Of a DNA stretch of 64,000 nt, positions 10,101-15,797 are shown piece by piece. A program made the translations under genes and the position numbers. This stretch comes from JAGVDM01 sp964642315 (GTDB taxonomy: Bacteria; Patescibacteriota; Gracilibacteria; Peribacterales; Peribacteraceae). A model generated the notes under the pieces. That model worked only from the letters and a program-made list of their open reading frames with translations. It did not search any database and was not told where the DNA came from. Where the stretch lies: positions 310,001 through 374,000 of the forward strand of contig CAZXOG010000001.1 in assembly GCA_964642315.1 (NCBI GenBank), given 5' to 3'. The number at the start of each line of letters is the position of its first letter. The stretch's first letter is position 1.

Positions 10101-10571
10101 GTGCCGCTCGAAGTGCTCTGCGAGAAGCTTGTCCACACACGGTTCGAGCCGATGGGCCTCACGAATAACAAGGAAATTCCCGTCGTGAAGAGCCTCATGG
10201 ATTACCTCGGTCGCTGGCTTGCGCTCAAGTTCCTCACGAAGGAACAGGCGAAGCGTTTCCACAACGGTGAGCTCATTGAGAAGGCATACCGGGAAGGCAG
10301 CAAGAGCAAGGATGCCTTTGCAATGCGGCTCCCTGTGGTTGACGAGGGAGCGCAGCCGCCGCTGGATCTCGCGGCAGCGGTCGACCAGAAGACGGAGGTC
10401 GAAGTAGAACATGCGGTTGCGCAGGTGGAAGCCGTGCCTTCCAAGCTGGAGCAGGCGAAACTGCAGGGGTTCACGGGGGCCATGTGCAGCGGCTGCGGTT
10501 CCGTGCGCATGAAACGCAATGGCAGCTGCGAGGTGTGCTTGGACTGCGGCGCGACGAGCGGGTGCAGCTAG
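7176..10571 (+). CDS. nrdJ: Adenosylcobalamin-dependent (class II) ribonucleotide reductase
   Basis: Makes deoxyribonucleotides from ribonucleotides with a B12-derived radical; no NrdB radical subunit is needed and oxygen is tolerated. It is 1131 residues. The redox cysteine segment HACFIQS, the thiyl-radical motif NPCSE and the partner cysteine in NTACNLASINL are present, then APTGTIGLL. The C-terminus carries a regulatory-type domain and a final cysteine cluster (CSGCG, CEVCLDCG, SGC), the usual recycling/zinc-ribbon tail of large NrdJ proteins. Start at MSPATVTT; an in-frame upstream ATG at 7014 lies before the promoter and is rejected. No B12 synthesis gene is in the window, so cobalamin is probably scavenged. 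Confidence 0.96.
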   Translation: MSPATVTTNSAGSLRRVERQKRGPGLSIPRMFTTPGNDPLEEVTYERRTSKITNTDGSVVSQMDDAEVPADWSQVATDIVVSKYFRKAGVPQLDAAGNPLRDEHGEVITGPERSVKQIVRRLAGCWRHWGEMGGYFETAQDAQAFEDELAYMLVHQMAAPNSPQWFNTGLMYAYGITGTPQGHYYCDSATGEVRESPDAYTHPQPHACFIQSVDDDMVNPGGIMDLWVREARLFKFGSGTGTNFSKLRGEGEPLSGGGKSSGLMSFLKIGDRAAGAIKSGGTTRRAAKMVCLDLDHPDIEQFIDWKANEEKKVAAMAAAGYDTDFNSEAYQTVSGQNSNNSVRVPHAFFEAVEKDAPWNLYWRTELRQAVAEGRPPKPSKTLTARQLWDRIGYAAWACADPGVQYDTTINDWHTCPADGRINASNPCSEYMFLDNTACNLASINLMKFYNEEHGAFEVERFRHAVRLWTVVLEISVLMAQFPSKEVARLSYEFRTLGLGYANIGAMLMRMGIPYDSEEGRAICGAITAILTGEAYATSAEMAKVLGTFPGYERNRASMLRVIRNHRRAAYDAPRAEYEDLHVKPVGIDQRRCPPALLVAAKECWDRALAWGEQYGYRNAQTTVIAPTGTIGLLMDCDTTGVEPDFAIVKFKKLAGGGYMKIANQSVKPALLRLGYTADQVKAIMQYVIGSLSLEGAPHINRQSLKERGFTDEDIATVEKALPTVFELGFALNRWALGDRALERMGFAKEEYEKQEFHLLHSLGFTDQQIEEANVYVCGHMTVEGAPFLKEEHLPVFDCASKCGKIGKRFIGVEGHIRMMAAAQPFISGAISKTINLPHEATVEDIKNAYFLSWRLGLKANALYRDGCKLSQPLSSKSDAKKARRLAVPVPAGEVKEKIIIKEVIKEVPRRRKLPDERMSITHKLSVAGHEAYIHVGLYENGTPGEIFIKMSKEGSTLSGVMDTLALSLSMNLQYGVPLEVLCEKLVHTRFEPMGLTNNKEIPVVKSLMDYLGRWLALKFLTKEQAKRFHNGELIEKAYREGSKSKDAFAMRLPVVDEGAQPPLDLAAAVDQKTEVEVEHAVAQVEAVPSKLEQAKLQGFTGAMCSGCGSVRMKRNGSCEVCLDCGATSGCS

Positions 10572-10576
10572 AGATT

Positions 10577-10652
10577 CAGTATTCAGGACTCAGTATGCAG
10601 GGGTAGCATGCGAAAAATATCCCCAATACTGCATACTGTTCCCTGTATACTG
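10577..10652. repeat. Large imperfect inverted repeat between nrdJ and the next gene
   Basis: The 24-base arms 10577-10600 and 10629-10652 match at 20 positions and enclose a 28-base loop with a further GGGG/CCCC stem. Each arm contains an internal tandem repeat of CAGTAT-N-CAG type. The right arm also contains the TATACT -10 element of the downstream gene, so folding or protein binding here could affect both nrdJ termination and the next promoter. Confidence 0.65.
10646..10651 (+). promoter_or_regulatory. -10 element of the gene at 10658
   Basis: TATACT ends 6 bases before the GTG start, predicting a leaderless mRNA. It is embedded in the right arm of the large inverted repeat. No clear -35. 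Confidence 0.45.
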
Positions 10653-10657
10653 ATCCC

Positions 10658-11119
10658 GTGTCTTCTTGGTTGGATCTCCTCCCGTCGCACGAACGACAGA
10701 AGCTCCGCGAGCTGCGCCGCCGGAGCCCTGAGGAGTACGCGAAGCTGCGCGAGAAGGTGAAGAGCGTGGAGCAGATCGGCGAGGAGATGGTTCGCAACGA
10801 GAAGATGGCGGAGCTTGCGTTCGCGCTCGAGAGCGAACCGAAGATCAAAGAGGCCCTGAAGAAGCAGATCGAGCGTGATGTGCTTTCGCAAGGGGTCGAT
10901 GCGATGGTGGAGGGCGGTCTCTCAGAATCCTTCAAGGAAGCGCTCCAGAGCGGAGCGTTCGATGTCCGTATCGACAGTGACCCGCAGACGCATGTTGATC
11001 AGCTGGTTGTTGTTCCAGAGGGGAATGCGCAGGAAGTGCTTGTGGTTTCGTCGACTGTGAGTGACCGGTATGTCACGCAGTTCGCTCAGGCGATGGGGGA
11101 TGCAGGCCACGATGCCTGA
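10658..11119 (+). CDS. Hypothetical protein, helical and charged
   Basis: A 153-residue protein of unknown function. Residues 1-95 look helical and charged (ERQKLRELRRRSPEEYAKLREKVKSVE), possibly a coiled coil. The rest looks like an alpha/beta segment with the hydrophobic strands VDQLVVVP and QEVLVVSSTV. There is no signal peptide or membrane segment. The GTG start is supported by a TATACT element 6 bases upstream. It lies 86 bases after nrdJ but seems to have its own promoter, so operon membership is uncertain. I do not recognise a family. Confidence 0.7.
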   Translation: MSSWLDLLPSHERQKLRELRRRSPEEYAKLREKVKSVEQIGEEMVRNEKMAELAFALESEPKIKEALKKQIERDVLSQGVDAMVEGGLSESFKEALQSGAFDVRIDSDPQTHVDQLVVVPEGNAQEVLVVSSTVSDRYVTQFAQAMGDAGHDA

Positions 11120-11284
11120 TGCCTCACATCGCGATGAAGAGGACGCCGAAAGCGCAGAGCAGGAAGAAGTACCTCACGGGCGCCAATCCTAGTACCCGGA
11201 GGAAATTCAATGCAACCGAAATACGAAAAGAGCCCTTGAAAAAGATGAAAAACATGAATAAATGTGTTGAACAATCGTACACCG

Positions 11285-11584
11285 CTACGTGGGGACGAAT
11301 GCCGTGAGATCGTCATCGGGGGCGGCTTTGTTCGCTATCCTCTTGCCGCAGCGCACGCATTCGTGCAGAACGATGAAGCCCTTGCCGGAGCGGCTGTCTA
11401 TCCCGACTGGCCGCATGAGCCCCTCGCATGCGGATGCACGGTCTCCCGGCCCCTCTAGGTCAACGTGCTTGGAGTGGAGGCAGGCGGGGCAGTGGTTGCG
11501 GTATGAACCATGCTCGAGCGGTTCCACGGCTTTGCCGCAGTGTTCGCAGACGAAGGGTTCCTGTCGGGGGATGAATGCTGCCAT
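11285..11584 (-). CDS. RNHCP domain protein
   Basis: A 99-residue zinc-binding protein. The family-defining RNHCPACLHSKHVD segment is at about residues 28-41, preceded by FVCEHCGK and followed by HECVRCGKRIANK; the three CxxC-type pairs suggest two small zinc sites. RNHCP proteins are widespread and uncharacterised. It is the last gene of a run ychF - unknown - RNHCP, but its ATG follows a TATAAT (11593-11598 on the opposite strand) by 8 bases, so it can also be transcribed alone with almost no leader. Confidence 0.85.
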   Translation of the reverse strand: MAAFIPRQEPFVCEHCGKAVEPLEHGSYRNHCPACLHSKHVDLEGPGDRASACEGLMRPVGIDSRSGKGFIVLHECVRCGKRIANKAAPDDDLTAFVPT

Positions 11585-11592
11585 GGAGTTCG

Positions 11593-11598
11593 ATTATA
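11593..11598 (-). promoter_or_regulatory. -10 element of the RNHCP gene
   Basis: TATAAT read on the minus strand, 8 bases before the ATG. It overlaps the stop codon of the upstream gene. No convincing -35. Confidence 0.45.
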
Positions 11599-12160
11599 CG
11601 TCGGTCTCATTCTCCCAGAGTTCCTCGTACACTTCCCACGGGCGCTGATCGCCGAAAATCGACTCGATGAGGGCATCGATCTGTTTGCGGAAACGGCGGG
11701 CATCTGCCCTGCGCGCCGCGGTAATCGTTGACTGGCCAAAGTTGAGACCCGTTGAGGAACTCTCGAGTCCACCGAGCAAATCACCGTTTCTCCCGGAGGA
11801 AGCGGAGGCGAAGGAGAGCCCGGCTGGTTCCTGCCCGTCGTGCATGTCGCCGTGGTCGCGCGCAAGCCACCGGTCCCGCGCATCCTGTCTTGCCTGCCGG
11901 AAGGCGATCACCGAACGCATGCGCTGCAGGCGCTCTTTCGTGCGCGTCATGAGGCGGTGGATTTCCACCTGCTCCGTGACAGACACAGGCCGTGGCGTAT
12001 CACCATTTGCCTCGGGATGTTCCTCGGGGAACAGCCGGTAGTAGAGGCGGCGGTAGCGGCCCAGGAGTTTGCCGGCTTTCCGGCCAGAACTCGGTTCGTG
12101 CCCCCAGGTTTCTATGTGCCCGGGCCGGAGTTTTCTCTGGTCGCCAATCGCATCAATCAT
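11594..12160 (-). CDS. Hypothetical protein in the ychF operon
   Basis: A 188-residue soluble protein of unknown function. The N-terminal third is basic (SSGRKAGKLLGRYRRLYYRLFPEEH), the middle is a predicted helix rich in Arg and Met (RTKERLQRMRSVIAFRQARQDAR), and the C-terminus has a short acidic helix. Its ATG starts 2 bases after the ychF stop (TAG-cc-ATG), so it is almost certainly translated from the ychF transcript. No recognised domain; possibly lineage-specific. Confidence 0.75.
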   Translation of the reverse strand: MIDAIGDQRKLRPGHIETWGHEPSSGRKAGKLLGRYRRLYYRLFPEEHPEANGDTPRPVSVTEQVEIHRLMTRTKERLQRMRSVIAFRQARQDARDRWLARDHGDMHDGQEPAGLSFASASSGRNGDLLGGLESSSTGLNFGQSTITAARRADARRFRKQIDALIESIFGDQRPWEVYEELWENETDV

Positions 12161-12162
12161 GG

Positions 12163-13254
12163 CTAGACGTTGAACTTGAAGAGCATGACATCGCCATCCT
12201 GCACAACGTACTCCTTGCCCTCACTTCGGAGTTTGCCGGCTTCCTTCGCGCCCTGGAAACCGCCGTGCTCTACGAAGTCCTTGTACGCGATGGTTTCTGC
12301 GCGGATGAAGCCTTTTTCAAAATCCGTGTGGATGACGCCAGCTGCCTGCGGTGCGGTCATGCCCTGCGTGATTGTCCACGCGCGGACCTCCTTGGGGCCA
12401 GCCGTGAAGTATGTGATGTAGCCGAGTGAGGCGTAGGCAGCGCGGATCAGCTGGTCGAGCCCCGATACGGCTCCGATGCTCCGCAGGTACTCGCGGCGCT
12501 CCTCGGCGGAGAGATCCTGCAGGTCCTCCTCGATCTTCGCGCAGATGAGCACGAGCTGCTCGTTCCCCGTAAGGCCGATACGCGCCTTCATCTCTTCGGC
12601 GTCGATCTCCGCGAGTTGCTCCTCCGCGACATTCGCTGCGTAGAGGATGGGTTTTGCAGTGAGGAGCGTCATCTGCCGGAGCATGTCAGTTTCCTCTTTG
12701 TCGCAGGGGAGGGAGAGCGCGGTGTTTCCCGCGGAGAGGTGCTCCTTGAGCCTTACGAGGAGCGAGAATTCCTTCTGTTTCTCCTTGTCACCGGTGCGCG
12801 CCGCGCCAGCGGTTTTCTCCAGCCGCTTCACGATGGTTTCCAGATCCGCGAGGATGAGCTCCGTCTCGATTGTCTCACGGTCGCGCTTCGGCTCCACCGA
12901 TCCGTCCACGTGGATGACAGAGCTGCCCTCGAAGGCGCGCACGACGTGGCAGATCGCGTGCACCTCGCGGATCGCGGCGAGGAACTTGTTCCCGAGCCCC
13001 TCGCCTTTGCTGGCCCCCTTCACGAGCCCGGCGATGTCCACGAATTCCACTGCGGCTGGGACCACCTTTTCCGGCTGCACCATGGTCGCGAGCGTCTGGA
13101 GACGTTCGTCGGGCATCTCCACGATGCCGACGTTCGGATCGATCGTGCAGAAGGGATAGTTCGCCGCCTGCGCGCTGCGCGATCCCGTGAGGGCGTTGAA
13201 GAGCGTGGATTTGCCCACGTTCGGAAGCCCGACGATGCCAATTTGCAGTGCCAT
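12163..13254 (-). CDS. ychF: Ribosome-associated ATPase YchF (Obg family)
   Basis: A 363-residue P-loop protein. The G1 motif GLPNVGKST is at residues 8-16 and DIAGLVKGASKGEGLGNKFL is the Obg/YchF switch region. The G4 position reads NVAE instead of NKxD, the known reason why this family prefers ATP over GTP. The C-terminal 85 residues form the TGS domain. Family proteins bind ribosomes and take part in stress and redox responses. It heads a short operon with an unknown gene. The ATG precedes ALQIGIVG, the usual start. Confidence 0.96.
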   Translation of the reverse strand: MALQIGIVGLPNVGKSTLFNALTGSRSAQAANYPFCTIDPNVGIVEMPDERLQTLATMVQPEKVVPAAVEFVDIAGLVKGASKGEGLGNKFLAAIREVHAICHVVRAFEGSSVIHVDGSVEPKRDRETIETELILADLETIVKRLEKTAGAARTGDKEKQKEFSLLVRLKEHLSAGNTALSLPCDKEETDMLRQMTLLTAKPILYAANVAEEQLAEIDAEEMKARIGLTGNEQLVLICAKIEEDLQDLSAEERREYLRSIGAVSGLDQLIRAAYASLGYITYFTAGPKEVRAWTITQGMTAPQAAGVIHTDFEKGFIRAETIAYKDFVEHGGFQGAKEAGKLRSEGKEYVVQDGDVMLFKFNV

Positions 13255-13305
13255 GCTGCGCGAGTTTGCTGCGGAATTAGCTCTGTTGCAACCAGAAGAT
13301 GATCA

Positions 13306-13333
13306 TTGACAAAATTCAATAATTTGGTACATT
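13306..13333 (+). promoter_or_regulatory. Promoter of the SLH-sortase gene
   Basis: Consensus TTGACA at 13306-13311, a 16-base spacer and TACATT at 13328-13333, in an AT-rich pocket between divergent genes. The ATG follows 22 bases later, so the leader is about 15 bases, with no Shine-Dalgarno sequence. Confidence 0.75.
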
Positions 13334-13355
13334 GTAGGCCATTCTTTTCCAGGGC

Positions 13356-14612
13356 ATGCTCTTGCGATACTTCCGACATTTCGGCGCGATACTGTGTCTC
13401 GCGGGCATGGCTGCCCCTGTGTTCGCAGCGTCCTTTCCCGATACCGTCGGCACGGGGTACGAGACGGCGTTTACCGAGCTCTCCGAGCGTGGCATCATCG
13501 AGCAGGGGAGGCCATACGCGCCGCTCAACAGGGCGGAGGCGCTGAAGATTGTCCTCTCGCTGGAATCCGGAACGAAGCAGCGTATCGAGTGGTACCGGAA
13601 GAACATGCCGGTCGTTGCGCTCTTCTCCGATGTGCCACTCTCTGCTTGGTTCGCTCCGTACGTGGAAGTGGGGTACGAGAAGGGCATTGCGAAGGGGTAC
13701 CCGAACGGCCGGTTCCTTCCGGAGCGTCTCCTCTCTGTTGAGGAGGCGGTCACGCTCCTCATGCGGAGCACCGGTGATACATCGCAGGCGGGAGCGGCGG
13801 AAACGTCGCCCGTTATCGAGAACCGCGAAGGGCAGTGGTACACCTCCGCTGTGAACGCGGCGATCCGCAAGAACATCGTGCCGGCCGGCGAGCGCCTGCG
13901 CCTCGGTACGGCGATCACCCGCGGGCAGTTCCTCTCGATGGCGCACCGTCTCCTCGTGACGAAGGAGAAGAGGATCGCCCGCTACGACGACGGGGCGGAT
14001 AATCCGCAGCCTGTTGCATTCGTGAGCGTCGGAGCGAATGGCCTGCCGAGCGTGCGTGTGCCGCAGCCCATCACGAGCATGCCGGTCATCAATGCGCCCC
14101 AGCCGATCGGCGTTCCGGCCGCTACCGTGGGGAGCACGACGGTGGCGCAGGGGCATCAGTACGGATCGGAGCAGTATTTCGCCATCACGATCCCGAGCGC
14201 GAACATCACCGATCTCTCGGTCATGCACCCCACTGATCCGTTCACGAAAGACGGCGTGCTCGCGCCACTGAGGAGCGGAGTCGGGCACCTCTTCAGTTAC
14301 CCGGGAACCGGCGGCAAGATCATGATCTACGGGCACTCGAGCAGCTACCCGTGGGACGTGTCGCCGTACACGAAGATCTTCCGCCAGATCAACACACTCA
14401 AGGCGGGGGACAGGATCTACCTCACATACAGCGGGACACTCTACGTGTACGAGGTGACGTTCGAGGAGGCGGTGGACAGCGCCGACACGAGCCGTTTCCA
14501 GGATAACGGTTCCGGCGAGGAGCTGATCCTGTACACGTGCTGGCCGCCGGATTCCATCTCCCAGCGGTACCTCGTGCACGCGATTCCCGTGGGGACCGTC
14601 GCGTTGCGGTGA
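13356..14612 (+). CDS. SLH-domain sortase (secreted, cell-surface transpeptidase)
   Basis: A 418-residue exported protein with a signal peptide (residues 1-24, cut near VFAAS). Three SLH-like repeats follow: FPDT...RGII...LNRAEALKIVL, FSDV...KGIAKGYPNGRFLPE and WYTSAVNAAIRKNIV...ITRGQFL. After a proline-rich linker comes a sortase catalytic domain. The His (H327 in GHSSSYPWD), Cys (C395 in LYTCWPP) and Arg (R404) of the sortase triad are all present. Sortases join surface proteins to the cell wall or to each other; SLH repeats usually bind cell-wall polymers. The fusion suggests a sortase held on the wall or S-layer rather than by a membrane anchor. Substrates are unknown. Confidence 0.88.
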   Translation: MLLRYFRHFGAILCLAGMAAPVFAASFPDTVGTGYETAFTELSERGIIEQGRPYAPLNRAEALKIVLSLESGTKQRIEWYRKNMPVVALFSDVPLSAWFAPYVEVGYEKGIAKGYPNGRFLPERLLSVEEAVTLLMRSTGDTSQAGAAETSPVIENREGQWYTSAVNAAIRKNIVPAGERLRLGTAITRGQFLSMAHRLLVTKEKRIARYDDGADNPQPVAFVSVGANGLPSVRVPQPITSMPVINAPQPIGVPAATVGSTTVAQGHQYGSEQYFAITIPSANITDLSVMHPTDPFTKDGVLAPLRSGVGHLFSYPGTGGKIMIYGHSSSYPWDVSPYTKIFRQINTLKAGDRIYLTYSGTLYVYEVTFEEAVDSADTSRFQDNGSGEELILYTCWPPDSISQRYLVHAIPVGTVALR

Positions 14613-14629
14613 GCGATGACGCTTCTCCC

Positions 14630-15208
14630 ATGAAGACAATGCTTGACGGGCGCAGACGACGATCGCGGGCGGCATTGGCCGAGGAACCGTCGCCCGGGCA
14701 GTTCGTGCACGGTGCTCTCAAGCTTGCGGAACGCGTGCCGGCTGGCGTGATCCGCGAGGAGATTCTGAAGAACCGGCGAACCTTCCAGGAGGTCGGTGAG
14801 GAGCTTTTTCCGGATACGCACGTGAAAATCGCGCAAATGGCTGTTTCACATGCGGCGAGGGACGTGCTCACGCCGGAGGAACTGGAGGAGGTGCGAGAGC
14901 GCAACCGGTCGAGCGGCGGCACGAAGGGGGCGCTTTCGTTCATGCCGGAAGGATACGTGCGCAATGGCAGTGCCGATCCCGTGGAGCAGAAGACGAAATG
15001 GCCACCGGAAGAAGTGGAGCGGTTGCTCATGCTCTGCGCCATGCCCGCATACCAGTACAATGGCGGCATGCATGACGGTAAACCATGTTTCAGCATGATT
15101 TGTCATCTGCTGAATGAAGAGTTCCACAGCGGGGAACGCATGCGCAACGCGAACAACTGCGCCAGGAAGTGGCTGCGGCTGCTCAGGGCAAACACTGGCG
15201 ATGCATGA
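14630..15208 (+). CDS. Hypothetical protein, possible Myb/SANT-like helical domain
   Basis: A 192-residue soluble protein of unknown function. A GTG at 14609 overlapping the sortase stop is an alternative start; I chose the ATG at 14630, which follows the pyrimidine-rich cttctccc. The C-terminal part (KWPPEEVERLLMLCAMPA and the cysteine- and asparagine-rich segment before ARKWLRLLRAN) is spaced like a Myb/SANT or GcrA-type DNA-binding domain, but this is weak. It appears co-transcribed with the SLH-sortase upstream and the RsbW-like ATPase downstream, which it overlaps by 8 bases. Confidence 0.65.
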   Translation: MKTMLDGRRRRSRAALAEEPSPGQFVHGALKLAERVPAGVIREEILKNRRTFQEVGEELFPDTHVKIAQMAVSHAARDVLTPEELEEVRERNRSSGGTKGALSFMPEGYVRNGSADPVEQKTKWPPEEVERLLMLCAMPAYQYNGGMHDGKPCFSMICHLLNEEFHSGERMRNANNCARKWLRLLRANTGDA

Positions 15209-15797
15209 CCCTTCTTTGACAATGCTTGATGTCCATCTTACCGAAGCGGCGGCACTCGATATTCTGGGCGATGAACGTCAGCTTTGTGCGGCAGGGGCAA
15301 TCATGGCTGGCCACCCGGCGGTACAGGCTGCTCGGGAGATAGAATCCATTGCTGAGGACCGGCAGCTCAGCGCCATTGCGCAGTGTGGCATCAGCTGGGA
15401 GGCTGCGATGCACCGCCGCATTGAACGCCTGGCGAAGCGTGCGGGATTTCCGGAAGACCGCGCGGTGTTCGCCGCCGAGGTGTTCTCCGAGACAATCACG
15501 AACTCCATCGAGTACGGCGCGGAGTTCTGTGAACGCGGCGACGTGCTGTTCCAGATTCATATTTCCCGCCATGGTATCTTCTGCGTCATCACAGATCCTG
15601 GGAACGGCTTCGACATCACGCTTGTCACGGAATCCACAGGAGAGCGGCGCCTGCTGCCGCCGAGCGTGCATGGCACCCCTGAGCGCGGCCATGGCGGAGA
15701 GGTTCTGGCGCTCCCCGGAGTCCGCGTCAACGCGGAACGGACGCAGGAGGCTTTCCGGATGCTCTTCCTCGTGGAGGACGTCGAGAAGGGTTCCTAG
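15201..15797 (+). CDS. RsbW/SpoIIAB-like anti-sigma-type ATPase (HATPase fold)
   Basis: A 198-residue protein with the GHKL ATP-binding signatures of anti-sigma serine kinases: an N box (FAAEVFSETITNSIEYG), a G1 box (DPGNGFD) and a glycine-rich GHGGEVLALPGV segment as G2-like. There is no histidine-kinase dimerisation domain or membrane segment. RsbW-type proteins hold a sigma factor and phosphorylate an STAS antagonist; neither partner is encoded nearby. It overlaps the upstream unknown gene by 8 bases, so they are translationally coupled. The ATG at 15222 is an alternative start. Confidence 0.75.
   Translation: MHDPSLTMLDVHLTEAAALDILGDERQLCAAGAIMAGHPAVQAAREIESIAEDRQLSAIAQCGISWEAAMHRRIERLAKRAGFPEDRAVFAAEVFSETITNSIEYGAEFCERGDVLFQIHISRHGIFCVITDPGNGFDITLVTESTGERRLLPPSVHGTPERGHGGEVLALPGVRVNAERTQEAFRMLFLVEDVEKGS

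Noticed and set aside
11119..11307. A 62-residue open frame after the gene at 10658
   Set aside because: Basic, low-quality composition, overlaps the end of RNHCP on the other strand and has no promoter or coupling signal. The intergenic stretch 11120-11284 appears empty.
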